A stretch of 64,000 nucleotides of DNA from Thermovenabulum sp049723235 (GTDB lineage: Bacteria; Bacillota; Thermosediminibacteria; Thermosediminibacterales; Thermosediminibacteraceae), in assembly GCF_049723235.1 (NCBI RefSeq), contig NZ_JBNARB010000005.1, positions 1-64,000 of the forward strand, read 5' to 3'. Below the pieces are notes generated by a model that ran no database searches, was not told the DNA's origin, and saw nothing but the letters and a program-made list of their open reading frames with translations. The position numbers were made by a program, and so were the translations under genes. The stretch's first letter is position 1. Every line of letters starts with the position of its first letter. This document shows, piece after piece, positions 51,436-61,407 of this stretch.

Positions 51436-52253
51436 TGGACCGGGCTACATTGCTTGGGATGATCGGGGGCATTGCGGTTCTTACCTGGGGAATTTACATG
51501 GGAGGAAGTTTATCGGCATATATAGATATTCCATCTTTTTTAATTGTATTTGGAGGTGTAATTGGAGCTGTTTTTATAAGCTTTCCCTTTTCAAAAGTTA
51601 TTGAAACTACAAAAATTTTAAGGATAGTGTTTTTTGAAAAACAGTTAGAAGCAGAGGAAGTTATTTCAACTATTGTAAATTTAGCGGATATAGCAAGAAA
51701 AGAGGGATTGCTTGCCCTTGAAGACAGCGCATCCCAGTTAAAAGATGATTTTTTAAAAAGAGGGATTTTACTTGTGGTAGATGGAACAGATCCGGAGCTG
51801 GTTAAAAGTATTCTGGAAACAGAACTTTCCTTTCTGGAAGAAAGGCATAAAGAAGGTCAGAGTTTATTTGAAACAATGGGTGCTTTAGCACCGGCATTCG
51901 GTATGATTGGAACAATTATTGGATTAATTAATATGTTGAAAAGGCTTGACGATCCCAGCGCTGTAGGCCCGGGTATGGCCACTGCCTTAATTACAACTTT
52001 TTATGGTTCCATATTGGCCAATCTTTTATTTCTTCCTATAGCGGCTAAATTGAAAGTTAGAAGCAAACAGGAAATTTTAATTAAAGAGGTAATGATTGAA
52101 GGGGTACTATCCATTCAAGCAGGGGAAAATCCGAGAATTATTGAAGAGAAATTGAAAGCCTTTTTAGCACCAAAGATGAGAAAAAATATCAATGTTAAAA
52201 AAGCTGCGGAAAGCGGTGAGATTAATGCCAGCAGGCAGACGGCGAAGGTCTGA
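51435..52253 (+). CDS. motA: Flagellar motor stator protein MotA
   Basis: A 272-residue stator with four membrane segments, the cytoplasmic charged loop (about 85-150) and the proline-containing ETMGALAPAFGMIGTIIGLINML stretch. ATG 51435. It forms the ion channel with MotB. Overlaps motB by 29 bases. Confidence 0.95.
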   Translation: MDRATLLGMIGGIAVLTWGIYMGGSLSAYIDIPSFLIVFGGVIGAVFISFPFSKVIETTKILRIVFFEKQLEAEEVISTIVNLADIARKEGLLALEDSASQLKDDFLKRGILLVVDGTDPELVKSILETELSFLEERHKEGQSLFETMGALAPAFGMIGTIIGLINMLKRLDDPSAVGPGMATALITTFYGSILANLLFLPIAAKLKVRSKQEILIKEVMIEGVLSIQAGENPRIIEEKLKAFLAPKMRKNINVKKAAESGEINASRQTAKV

Positions 52254-52965
52254 AGAAAATGATAAGGGTCCAGGATCCCCTTTGTGGATGACCACTTATG
52301 GAGATCTTATTACTCAAATACTTATATTTTTTGTTTTGCTTTATTCTTTATCAAGTATAGATACGAGAAAATTTGATTTAGCTATGACCTCTCTCCAGGG
52401 TTCTTTAGGGATTTTACAGGGAGGAAAAACTTATTATAAACAAGAATTCATTGAAAGCGGAACGGGACAAAATTACGTTGCAGAACGAGAAAAAACAGAA
52501 CTTGAAAAGATAGGGAATGAGATAGAAAAAATAATTGAGTCCAATAATTTAAGAGGTATTAAGGTAGATATGGATGAAAGAGGATTAACTATACGTTTTT
52601 TAGAGGGGGCTTTATTTGATTCGGGTAAAGCGTTTATCAAGGACAATTCTAAGGAGATTTTAGACAAGATAGCCCCAATACTAAAAGAAAGCAATCATCA
52701 TATAAGGGTAGAGGGACACACAGATAATGTTCCTATACATACGAGGGAATTTCCTTCAAACTGGGAATTGTCTACTGCAAGAGCGGTAAATGTGGTAAGA
52801 TATTTTATTGAAGTTCACGGCATAAACCCAAAAAAGATTTCAGCTGCAGGGTACGGCGAATATAGACCTGTTGTACCCAACGATACCGATAAAAATAGGG
52901 CTTTAAATCGAAGGGTGGATATAATTATTCTAAAATCCAGTTTGGAAATGCAAGAACCGAATTAA
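52225..52965 (+). CDS. motB: Flagellar motor stator protein MotB
   Basis: A 246-residue stator subunit: basic N-terminus, a membrane helix with the proton-carrying Asp (D27 in MTTYGDLITQ), and a C-terminal OmpA-like peptidoglycan-binding domain (VEGHTDNVPI, NWELSTARAVNV, NRALNRRVDI). ATG 52225 with GGTGAG upstream; the longer start at 52192 lies in motA. The Asp suggests proton driving. Confidence 0.93.
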   Translation: MPAGRRRRSEENDKGPGSPLWMTTYGDLITQILIFFVLLYSLSSIDTRKFDLAMTSLQGSLGILQGGKTYYKQEFIESGTGQNYVAEREKTELEKIGNEIEKIIESNNLRGIKVDMDERGLTIRFLEGALFDSGKAFIKDNSKEILDKIAPILKESNHHIRVEGHTDNVPIHTREFPSNWELSTARAVNVVRYFIEVHGINPKKISAAGYGEYRPVVPNDTDKNRALNRRVDIIILKSSLEMQEPN

Positions 52966-52989
52966 GATAAAGAGTTGGAGGAGTTATAA

Positions 52990-53430
52990 ATGGCAGAAAT
53001 GGCGCAAAAAAAAGGAATGAGGAGAATCCTTCTAATAATTTTTATTGTTGTTATTTTAATGATAATTTCTGCATTTATGGCGTATTTTTTAACCAAAAAC
53101 TTTTTATTTCAGGATAAAGCAAAAGAAGAAAAAAAAGTTCTTGCACCTTATCAGGCCGGTGAATTTTTGACAAATCTTGCCGATCACGGTTATATAAAAA
53201 TTTCTCTTGTTTTTTTACTGGAAGGTAAAGATGCGGAAAAGGAATTAAAGCAGCGAGAATACGAAATAAACGACAGGATTTATTCAATTCTTCGGGCAAA
53301 AACCTTTGAATCAGTAAAAGACAGCAATGGTATGGAGGTATTAAGGGGAGAAATCAAGAATAATATAAATAAACTTTTGGAGAAAGCAAAGATTGTGGAT
53401 GTGTATTTTAACAGTATTATTGTGAATTAA
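52990..53430 (+). CDS. fliL: Flagellar basal body-associated protein FliL
   Basis: A 146-residue protein with one N-terminal membrane helix (about 13-35) and a periplasmic domain with GEFLTNLAD and YIKISLVFLLEG. It supports stator function. AGGAG upstream of ATG 52990. Confidence 0.9.
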   Translation: MAEMAQKKGMRRILLIIFIVVILMIISAFMAYFLTKNFLFQDKAKEEKKVLAPYQAGEFLTNLADHGYIKISLVFLLEGKDAEKELKQREYEINDRIYSILRAKTFESVKDSNGMEVLRGEIKNNINKLLEKAKIVDVYFNSIIVN

Positions 53431-53444
53431 GGAGGGGGAAAAGG

Positions 53445-54437
53445 TTGTCAGATATTTTATCCCAGAGTGAAATAGATGCCCTAATTGCAGCTCTTACTAC
53501 AGGTGAAATAAAGGTCGATGAGATAAAAAAAGAATCCCAGGAGAAAAAGGTAAAAATTTACGATTTCAGAAAACCCAATAAATTTTCAAAGGAACAGTTA
53601 AATTCAATAAAAGTGATTCATGAGAATTTCGGAAGGCATTTAATTAACTACCTAACTACCCAGCTTAGGACTTTGGTTCAGATAAGCGGTTCTCATGTGG
53701 ATCAAATGCCTTTTGCCGAATTTTCTTCGTCAATTCCTAACCCCTCCATAATAGGAATAGTGGATTTTTCTCCTCTTAAAGGATCAGTGTTGCTGGTAAC
53801 GAGTGTGGAACTTGCATATGCAATTATAGATAGGATGCTTGGGGGTATTGGAGAATACAAAGATAAACCGAGAGAACCCACCGAAATAGAATTGAACTTG
53901 ATTATTAAGGTTTTTTCACGAATAATTAAATTAATAGAAGAAACCTGGAAAGATGTTTTTGAGGTACACCCGACTTTAGAAAAAATAGAAACAAATCCCC
54001 AGTACATTCAGTTAGTGTCTCCAAATGAAGCCACAGCCCTGATTACATTTAACATAAAAGTGGGTAAAACAGAAGGATTGATTAATTTGTGTTTACCCTT
54101 TATCGTAATCGAACCGATTATGCCCAAGCTTTCTACAAAAGCATGGCTATCATCTTCAAAGGAAGTATCTGATATTTTTTCTAAAAAATTAAATAAAAAG
54201 ATTGAAGATATATCTGTGGAAATAAAGGCGGAACTCGGTAAAGCGATAATTTCTGTAAGGGATTTTTTGAATTTAGAAGTCGGGGATGTTATTCAGCTGG
54301 ATAAAAATATAAAGCAGGAAATCGATATCTATGTTAAAGGAAATTTAAAATTTAAAGGTATAGTAGGGAAGAAAAATGAAAGAACCGCTGTAAAGGTTAC
54401 CAGGTTTGTTGATGAAAGGAATGAGAATTATGGATGA
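53445..54437 (+). CDS. fliM: Flagellar motor switch protein FliM
   Basis: A 330-residue switch protein. N-terminal LSQSEIDALIAAL is the CheY-P binding motif; a CheC-like middle domain (to about 230) and a C-terminal SpoA domain (VGDVIQLDKNIKQEIDIYV) follow. TTG 53445 behind GGAGGGGG. Overlaps fliY by eight bases. Confidence 0.95.
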   Translation: MSDILSQSEIDALIAALTTGEIKVDEIKKESQEKKVKIYDFRKPNKFSKEQLNSIKVIHENFGRHLINYLTTQLRTLVQISGSHVDQMPFAEFSSSIPNPSIIGIVDFSPLKGSVLLVTSVELAYAIIDRMLGGIGEYKDKPREPTEIELNLIIKVFSRIIKLIEETWKDVFEVHPTLEKIETNPQYIQLVSPNEATALITFNIKVGKTEGLINLCLPFIVIEPIMPKLSTKAWLSSSKEVSDIFSKKLNKKIEDISVEIKAELGKAIISVRDFLNLEVGDVIQLDKNIKQEIDIYVKGNLKFKGIVGKKNERTAVKVTRFVDERNENYG

Positions 54438-55512
54438 AAACAGAATGCTTTCACAGGATGAAATAAATGAATTAATAGCAAGAATGAATGCGCCTTCCGA
54501 AATAATGGATTTATCAAGGGAAGAGAAGGATATTTTGGGTGAATTTGGCAATATTTCAATCGGTACTTCAGCCACTACCCTTTATACAATTCTAAGACAT
54601 AAAGTAGTAATAACTACTCCCAAAGTGATGATTACTACTATAAATAAATTGAAAGAGATTTATTCAATACCCTTTATAGCTGTAATGGTAGATTATACTG
54701 AGGGGCTGGAAGGCAGTAATATTTTAATTATCAAAGAAGAAGATGCGAAAATAATCGCTGATTTAATGATGGGAGGGGATGGAAGAAATATAAATTTTGA
54801 ACTTGATGAAATAAGGTTGAGCGCTGTAGGAGAAGCAATGAATCAAATGATGGGATCATCAGCTACTTCGTTATCGACCATGCTTAAAAAACCTATAAAT
54901 ATTTCGCCACCCAGAGTAAAAAGAATTATGCTTTCAGAGGATTCCTTAGAAAGCTATTTTAAAGAAGACGAACCGATTGTTAGGATTTCTTTTATAATGG
55001 AAGTGGGAGAATTAATAAAAAGTGAAATAATGCTCCTTATGAAGATAGAATTTGCTAAATCCCTCGTAAAAGAGTTAACTTCCTTTACAATGGATTCAAC
55101 GGTAATTGATGAAGATATTAAGAAAGATGAGAAGACAATACCGGATATGGAATATAAGGGGCAAAAGCAATCATCTGTAGATAAGAAAGAAAAAATAGTT
55201 GTAAAACCTGTGGAGTTAGAGGAATTTTCTTCTGAAGAAGGTCCATACCAAAAGGCCAGTATTGAACTTATAATGGATGTTCCTTTGGAAATTTCGGTTC
55301 AGCTCGGGAAGGCAGTGAAAAAAATTAAAGAAATACTTGGCTTGGGCCCGGGTTCGATTATAGAACTCGATAAGTTAGCCGGAGAACCGGTGGATATTCT
55401 TGTTAATGGAAAACTTATTGCAAAAGGGGAAGTTGTAGTGATTGATGAAAATTTCGGTGTAAGAATTACCGAGATATTAAATTCTTCAGAAAGGGCAAGC
55501 CTTATTCAATAA
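54430..55512 (+). CDS. fliY: Flagellar motor switch phosphatase FliY
   Basis: A 360-residue FliY: CheY-P binding N-terminus (LSQDEINELIARM), CheC domain and FliN-like SpoA C-terminus. Both CheC phosphatase sites match D/SxxxExxN-x22-P: E38/N41 and E135/N138, so it should dephosphorylate CheY-P at the switch. ATG 54430 with AAAGGAATGAG upstream; the longer start at 54406 lies inside fliM. FliY in place of a short FliN is typical of Firmicutes. Confidence 0.94.
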   Translation: MDENRMLSQDEINELIARMNAPSEIMDLSREEKDILGEFGNISIGTSATTLYTILRHKVVITTPKVMITTINKLKEIYSIPFIAVMVDYTEGLEGSNILIIKEEDAKIIADLMMGGDGRNINFELDEIRLSAVGEAMNQMMGSSATSLSTMLKKPINISPPRVKRIMLSEDSLESYFKEDEPIVRISFIMEVGELIKSEIMLLMKIEFAKSLVKELTSFTMDSTVIDEDIKKDEKTIPDMEYKGQKQSSVDKKEKIVVKPVELEEFSSEEGPYQKASIELIMDVPLEISVQLGKAVKKIKEILGLGPGSIIELDKLAGEPVDILVNGKLIAKGEVVVIDENFGVRITEILNSSERASLIQ

Positions 55513-55532
55513 GATTAGGAGGATGATAAATT

Positions 55533-55892
55533 ATGTCTGGGATTTTGATAGTCGACGATGCAGCCTTCATGAGGATGATGATAAAAGATATATTATCCAA
55601 AAATGGGTTTCAGGTGGTGGGGGAAGCCGAAAACGGACTGATGGCTATTGAAAAATACAAAGAATTAAAACCAGGATTGGTAATTATGGATATTACAATG
55701 CCGGAAATGGATGGGATTGAAGCCGTAAAAAGGATCAGATCCCTTGACCCTCAGGCAAAAATAATTATGTGTTCTGCAATGGGTCAGCAAGCTATGGTAA
55801 TAGAAGCTATTCAAGCAGGTGCGAAGGATTTTATTGTAAAGCCCTTCCAGCCGGATAGAGTTGTAGAGGCGGTAAGAAAAGCGATGGGGTAA
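55533..55892 (+). CDS. cheY: Chemotaxis response regulator CheY
   Basis: A 119-residue single-domain receiver with acidic pocket D8-D9, phosphoacceptor D53 (MDITMPEMDG), switch S81 and K103 (VKPFQ). Phospho-CheY binds FliM/FliY. Position after fliY is usual in Gram-positive operons. Confidence 0.95.
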   Translation: MSGILIVDDAAFMRMMIKDILSKNGFQVVGEAENGLMAIEKYKELKPGLVIMDITMPEMDGIEAVKRIRSLDPQAKIIMCSAMGQQAMVIEAIQAGAKDFIVKPFQPDRVVEAVRKAMG

Positions 55893-55903
55893 GGAGATAA
55901 AAA

Positions 55904-56446
55904 ATGAAAAGTAGGTTTATAATTGTTCTATTTTTAATGCTAACCGTACTTTCTTATAACTTCCAAATAATCGCTTTACCAAATAGCGGTCAAAATTATG
56001 ACATAAAAAATTTAGAAAAGTATAATTTTGATAATCCGGATTCTCAAAAAACTTCCTATTCTTCATTTTACTCTGCTATAAATCTTTTGGCTTTTATTAT
56101 TCTTTTTTCGATTGTATGTATTTTGGCCTTTTACTTTACGCGATTTTTATCTCTTAATAAATCCTTTTTTCAAAAAAGTAAATATATGGAAATTATTGAT
56201 GTATTATCATTGGGCAATAAGACCAATTTATATATAGTTAAACTTCCCTCCGGCTATTATATTCTTGGAAATAATGAAAAAGGAATTTCTGTAATAAGTC
56301 AATTAGGTGAAAGGGAAATTGAATTGATAAAAGAAGCCGAAAATTTAAGCGGGGAAATGGGGAAAAAATTTGCCTCCCAGCTGGAATTATTTATCAAAAG
56401 AGCAATAAAATCTTTTGGAGCAAAAAATGGAGATGACAAAAAATGA
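55904..56446 (+). CDS. fliO: Flagellar biosynthesis protein FliO
   Basis: A 180-residue FliO/FliZ-type protein with a signal-like N-terminus, one membrane helix (about 65-85), and the cytoplasmic FliO motif MEIIDVLSLGNKTNLYIVKL. It assists FliP assembly. Overlaps fliP by four bases. Confidence 0.85.
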   Translation: MKSRFIIVLFLMLTVLSYNFQIIALPNSGQNYDIKNLEKYNFDNPDSQKTSYSSFYSAINLLAFIILFSIVCILAFYFTRFLSLNKSFFQKSKYMEIIDVLSLGNKTNLYIVKLPSGYYILGNNEKGISVISQLGEREIELIKEAENLSGEMGKKFASQLELFIKRAIKSFGAKNGDDKK

Positions 56447-57213
56447 AAAGATTCATTTTTAAAATTGCTGTAATTTTCATATTCCTGGCAGGAAAATTTA
56501 CTATCGATTGCACCTTACTCCTCGCAGCACCGGAAAATAATTTACCCGTATTGAATTTTATAAAGCCATCGGGGACTCCTGCTGAAACCGCCACTACCCT
56601 TCAAATATTAATTGGCTTAACAATTCTTTCGCTTGCTCCTTCAATTTTAATAATGATGACTTCCTTTATAAGAATTATTATAGTACTTTCCTTTGTGAGA
56701 AACGGCCTCGGTATGCAGCAGGTTCCACCCAATCAGGTGTTAATAGGCCTTGCTCTTTTCATCACCTTTTTTATAATGGCTCCTGTTTTTAGTGACATAA
56801 ATAAAAATGCGGTAGTGCCTTATTTAAATCAACAAATTTCCACGGGAGAAGCTATTAAGAGGGCAGAAAAACCTTTACGGGATTTTATGTTTAAACAGAC
56901 AAGGGAAAAAGACTTAGCATTGTTTCTTCATTATGCAAAATTGCAAAAACAGGTAAATTCCCTTGATGACGTTCCTACATATGTTTTAATACCATCCTTT
57001 ATAATAAGTGAACTGAAGACAGCCTTTCAAATGGGTTTTATAATTTTTCTTCCCTTTCTTGTTATCGATATGATTGTTGCGAGCACATTAATGTCAATGG
57101 GAATGCTAATGCTGCCACCTATTATGATTTCCTTACCTTTTAAAATATTACTGTTTGTTATGGTGGATGGATGGGATTTAGTGATAAAATCTTTAATAGC
57201 AGGATTTCATTAA
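56443..57213 (+). CDS. fliP: Flagellar export protein FliP
   Basis: A 256-residue export-gate protein with a cleavable-type signal sequence, four membrane segments, and motifs FVRNGLGMQQVPPNQVLIGLALF and SMGMLMLPP. It forms the FliPQR core. Confidence 0.95.
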   Translation: MKRFIFKIAVIFIFLAGKFTIDCTLLLAAPENNLPVLNFIKPSGTPAETATTLQILIGLTILSLAPSILIMMTSFIRIIIVLSFVRNGLGMQQVPPNQVLIGLALFITFFIMAPVFSDINKNAVVPYLNQQISTGEAIKRAEKPLRDFMFKQTREKDLALFLHYAKLQKQVNSLDDVPTYVLIPSFIISELKTAFQMGFIIFLPFLVIDMIVASTLMSMGMLMLPPIMISLPFKILLFVMVDGWDLVIKSLIAGFH

Positions 57214-57226
57214 GGACGGGATATAA

Positions 57227-57496
57227 ATGAGTCAGGAAACAGTTATTTACTTAGCCAAAGAAGCCCTGGGTATTGCTATTCTTGTTTCTGCTCCAATATT
57301 AGGATTTTCAATGATAATCGGGTTGATCGTTAGTATATTACAGGCAACCACCCAAATTCATGAACAAACATTAACCTTTTTACCAAAGATTATTGCCGCA
57401 GTTATAGCTCTTTTGATTTTTGGGCCATGGATGTTAAGCACTTTGTTGCATTTTACTGAAACTATGTTTTTACAACTTCCAAATTTTATCAATTGA
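57227..57496 (+). CDS. fliQ: Flagellar export protein FliQ
   Basis: An 89-residue, two-helix protein with LVSAPILGFSMIIGLIVSILQATTQIHEQTLTFLPK, typical of FliQ. Part of the FliPQR gate. Confidence 0.95.
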   Translation: MSQETVIYLAKEALGIAILVSAPILGFSMIIGLIVSILQATTQIHEQTLTFLPKIIAAVIALLIFGPWMLSTLLHFTETMFLQLPNFIN

Positions 57497-57517
57497 ATAG
57501 GAAGATAGGGAAACAAA

Positions 57518-58303
57518 ATGAATAATTTTTCGATTGCTTTACAGGACTTCCTAAAATTTTTATACATACTAATGAGGATTATCAGTTTTATGACCGTTGC
57601 TCCTGTGTTTGGAAGAAGGGAAACGCCTCTTCAAATAAAAATCGGTTTTTCGATGCTATTGGCAATAATTATTTTTCCTTTTATCGAAAATCAGGGTTTT
57701 AATTACGATATAATTGAGTTTATTTATTATACTTTGAAGGAGATTTTTACCGGCTTAATTATGGGCTTTTGTGTATTTACCATTTTTTCACTATTTTATA
57801 TTACCGGACAAATGATAGATTTACAAATGGGATTTGGGATAGTAAATGTTATTGATCCACAAAGTAATACCCAAATTCCGTTAATGGGAAATTTTTATTA
57901 TATCTTGGCTACATTAATTTTTTTGACAGTTAACGGGCATCATGTTTTGATTGCGGCTTTGATAAAAAGTTACGATTTTGTCCCCATGGGGAGGGGAAGT
58001 TTTGCTTCCTATAATTTATTAAATGTAATTTTAAATAGTTTTAAATACATGGTCATTACTGGCATTAAGATGAGTTTGCCGGTAATTACTATGATATTAA
58101 TAGTGGATTTTATTCTTGCAATAATAGCAAAAATAGCCCCTCAAATAAATGTTTTCATAGTAGGTCTTCCGCTTAAAATTTTGATTGGAGTGTTTGCCAT
58201 AATTATAGTTATCCCCTCTTTTATAATCGCTCTTGATGGGATTTTCAATGGTATTTACGATGGTTTATATAGCGTATTGAGGGGAATGATGACCTTAGAA
58301 TGA
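57518..58303 (+). CDS. fliR: Flagellar export protein FliR
   Basis: A 261-residue polytopic protein with MTVAPVFGRRETPLQIKIGFSMLLA and GMIDLQMGFGIVN-type QMIDLQMGFGIVNVIDPQ motifs. Third gate component, overlapping flhB by four bases. Confidence 0.94.
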   Translation: MNNFSIALQDFLKFLYILMRIISFMTVAPVFGRRETPLQIKIGFSMLLAIIIFPFIENQGFNYDIIEFIYYTLKEIFTGLIMGFCVFTIFSLFYITGQMIDLQMGFGIVNVIDPQSNTQIPLMGNFYYILATLIFLTVNGHHVLIAALIKSYDFVPMGRGSFASYNLLNVILNSFKYMVITGIKMSLPVITMILIVDFILAIIAKIAPQINVFIVGLPLKILIGVFAIIIVIPSFIIALDGIFNGIYDGLYSVLRGMMTLE

Positions 58304-59370
58304 ATTTACAACTTTTTGCCCAGGAAAAAACTGAAAAGGCAACTCCCAGAAAGCGACAAAAGGCTCGGCAAAAAGGGCAAGTTTTTTCAAGCAGGGACTT
58401 GACTACAGCCCTTATGTTAATTGCTTCTATCTTTATTTTCAAATATTATTTAAAAAGCGTTATCAATGGCGTGATGAAGTTTATAATAGAAAGCTATAGC
58501 AATTTTTTCAATCAAGAATTAACAATGCAAAATCTTTCTCAAATATTTAATCAATCCTTGGTTTTGTTTTTATATGTAATAGTTCCTTTGGCTTTTGGAA
58601 CTTTTCTCACCGGAATTATTGTCAATGTTTTACAAACAGGCTTAATATTTAATTTGGAACTCATAATTCCAAAATTTGAAAGAATAAATCCGATTGAAGG
58701 ATTAAAAAGAGTATTTTCTACAAAAAGTTTGATAGAGCTTTTGAAAGTAATTATTAAAGTCACCGTTATATCTATATTTTCCTATAACGGCGTAATAACT
58801 GTTAAAGACGGAATTGATGAAATGATGGATATGAACATAGAACAAATTCTAAGTTTTTTTTCAGATGTTTTATTTAAAGTGGTTTTAAAAATTTCCTTAG
58901 CTTTACTTATACTGGCCGTTTTGGATTATCTTTACCAGTGGTATGAATATGAAAAAAGTCTCAGGATGTCAAAAGAGGATATAAAAGAAGAATTAAAAGA
59001 AATCGAGGGTAATCCTCAAATTAAAGCGAGAATAAGGCAGATACAAAGGCAATTAGCAAGAAGGCGAATGATGCAGGATTTAAAGAAAGCTGACGTGGTT
59101 ATTACAAACCCCACTCACTTAGCTGTGGCTCTTTCCTATGATTCGGACAAACACGATGCACCTGTAGTAATTGCTAAAGGAATGGGGGAAATTGCATTAA
59201 AAATAAAGCAAGTAGCAGTAGAGGAAGATATACCTATTGTGGAAAATCCTTCACTTGCCCGTACTTTATACAAATCAGTAGAAATAGGTGAAACTATTCC
59301 CGAGGAGCTTTATCAAGCAGTTGCAGAAATATTAGCATACATTTATAGTCTGAAGGGAAGGAGAATTTAA
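58300..59370 (+). CDS. flhB: Flagellar export switch protein FlhB
   Basis: A 356-residue FlhB. Four membrane helices are followed by a cytoplasmic domain with the NPTH self-cleavage site (N270-H273). EKTEKATPRKRQKARQKGQV begins the protein. It switches export from hook to filament substrates after FliK's signal. Confidence 0.96.
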   Translation: MNLQLFAQEKTEKATPRKRQKARQKGQVFSSRDLTTALMLIASIFIFKYYLKSVINGVMKFIIESYSNFFNQELTMQNLSQIFNQSLVLFLYVIVPLAFGTFLTGIIVNVLQTGLIFNLELIIPKFERINPIEGLKRVFSTKSLIELLKVIIKVTVISIFSYNGVITVKDGIDEMMDMNIEQILSFFSDVLFKVVLKISLALLILAVLDYLYQWYEYEKSLRMSKEDIKEELKEIEGNPQIKARIRQIQRQLARRRMMQDLKKADVVITNPTHLAVALSYDSDKHDAPVVIAKGMGEIALKIKQVAVEEDIPIVENPSLARTLYKSVEIGETIPEELYQAVAEILAYIYSLKGRRI

Positions 59371-59373
59371 AAG

Positions 59374-61407
59374 ATGAAAATCGGAGATATTGCGGTAGCT
59401 TTGATATCCGTCCTCGTAGTAGTAATGATGGTGATTCCCCTTCCTTCTGCTTTACTGGATATTTTACTTTCGCTGAATATAACTCTTTCACTGGTGATAT
59501 TACTGGTATCAATGAATACAGAAAAACCATTAAATTTTTCCGTTTTCCCCACACTTTTGTTGTTAGCCACATTATTCAGACTTTCTTTGAATATTTCTTC
59601 TACAAGACTTATATTGCTTTATGGTTATGCCGGTAGGGTAATAGAAGCTTTTGGTAATTTTGTTATTAAAGGGAATGTTCTTGTAGGACTTATAATATTT
59701 TTAATTATTGTTATTATTCAATTTATTGTTATTACCCGTGGAGCGGAGCGGGTAGCGGAAGTGGCAGCCAGATTTACTTTGGATGCAATGCCTGGAAAAC
59801 AAATGAGCATAGATGCGGATTTAAACGCGGGATTAATCAATGAATCAGAGGCTCGAAGAAGACGTCAGGAAATTCAAAGAGAAGCAGATTTTTACGGAGC
59901 AATGGATGGTGCCAGCAAATTTGTAAAAGGGGATGCAATAGCAGGAATAATCATAACGGCAATCAATATTGTCGGCGGCCTTATAACCGGTATGGTATTT
60001 CAACAAATGAATTTTTCCGATGCAATTAAAAGATACGCTTTATTGACTGTTGGAGATGGCCTTGTAAGTCAGATTCCTGCATTACTTATTTCTACCGCTA
60101 CCGGTATCATAGTAACCAAAGCTGCGGGAGAAGGTAATTTGGGGAACGATTTAGTAAATCAGCTTACAGCTTATCCCAAAATACTTTTAATCGCATCAGG
60201 GCTCTTAGCTTTTTTCGCTATAATACCCGGTCTTCCCCATATACCTTTCATAATTTTAGCGGGTATATTCGGCTATTTGGGCTTTTCTCTCCAGAATGCT
60301 TATAAAAGAGAATCTTTAAAAGAAAAGGAAGTTGAGAAAGTAAAGGAATTTGAAGAGATGCGAAAACCGGAAAACATTTACTCTTTGCTGCAGGTAGATC
60401 CCATTGAAGTAGAGTTTGGATATAGTTTAATTCCTCTTGCTGATAAGAATCAGGGCGGAGATTTAATGGATAGAATTGTAATGTTAAGAAGGCAATGTGC
60501 TTTAGAGCTGGGCTTCGTAGTACCGATGATCAGATTAAGGGATAATATACAATTGAATCCGGGAGAGTATGTAATAAAAATTAAAGGGGTTGAAGCTGCA
60601 AGAGGAGAAATTAAAATCGACCACTATCTTGTTATGAATCCGACCGGTGGTCCTATTGAAGTGGATGGGATTGATACTAGAGAGCCTGCTTTTGGATTAC
60701 CGGCAAAATGGATACCTCAGGAAAAACGTGAAAGAGCAGAACTCTTGGGCTATACGGTAGTTGATGCCTCTTCGGTAATTACTACCCATTTAACGGAGGT
60801 TATCAAGGACTATGCCCATGAACTTATCGGTAGGCAGGAAGTAAAAAACCTTCTGGATGCAGTAAAAGAACATTCACCCTCTATTATTGAAGAATTGACT
60901 CCAAAAATTTTGAGTTTGGGTGAAATCCAAAAGGTCCTATCAAATCTTTTAAAAGAAAATATTCCTATTAGAGATATGGTGACGATATTAGAAACCTTAG
61001 GTGATTATGCGGTTCTAACAAAAGATCCGGATACCCTTACCGAATATGTAAGGCAAAGGCTGAAAAGAGTAATTACCAATAAATTTTTTCCCGAAAAAAG
61101 AGGAAGCGTGATCACCCTGGACAAACAGGTGGAAGATTTGATTTTAGATGCTCTTTCTAAAACAGAAAGCGGAGTATATTTATCTTTGGAACCTCAAATA
61201 TTGCAAAAAATATTGAATTCGACTGCTGAAAACGTAAAAAAGGCTTATAAGCTGGGTATTCAGCCATTAATTCTAACGAGTCCCCTGGTGAGAAGGTATT
61301 TTAAAAACATTATCGAAAATAATATAAAAAATATTCCGGTCTTATCCTACGCCGAATTGGATCCAAATGTGGAAATTAAGGCCATTGGGATGGTGAAATT
61401 ACAGTGA
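59374..61407 (+). CDS. flhA: Flagellar export gate protein FlhA
   Basis: A 677-residue FlhA with about eight membrane helices, the FHIPEP-type VITRGAERVAEVAARFTLDAMPGKQMSIDADLNAG loop, and a cytoplasmic C-terminal domain. It is the export gate ring, receiving FliI/FliJ. Spaced three bases from flhB. Confidence 0.96.
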   Translation: MKIGDIAVALISVLVVVMMVIPLPSALLDILLSLNITLSLVILLVSMNTEKPLNFSVFPTLLLLATLFRLSLNISSTRLILLYGYAGRVIEAFGNFVIKGNVLVGLIIFLIIVIIQFIVITRGAERVAEVAARFTLDAMPGKQMSIDADLNAGLINESEARRRRQEIQREADFYGAMDGASKFVKGDAIAGIIITAINIVGGLITGMVFQQMNFSDAIKRYALLTVGDGLVSQIPALLISTATGIIVTKAAGEGNLGNDLVNQLTAYPKILLIASGLLAFFAIIPGLPHIPFIILAGIFGYLGFSLQNAYKRESLKEKEVEKVKEFEEMRKPENIYSLLQVDPIEVEFGYSLIPLADKNQGGDLMDRIVMLRRQCALELGFVVPMIRLRDNIQLNPGEYVIKIKGVEAARGEIKIDHYLVMNPTGGPIEVDGIDTREPAFGLPAKWIPQEKRERAELLGYTVVDASSVITTHLTEVIKDYAHELIGRQEVKNLLDAVKEHSPSIIEELTPKILSLGEIQKVLSNLLKENIPIRDMVTILETLGDYAVLTKDPDTLTEYVRQRLKRVITNKFFPEKRGSVITLDKQVEDLILDALSKTESGVYLSLEPQILQKILNSTAENVKKAYKLGIQPLILTSPLVRRYFKNIIENNIKNIPVLSYAELDPNVEIKAIGMVKLQ

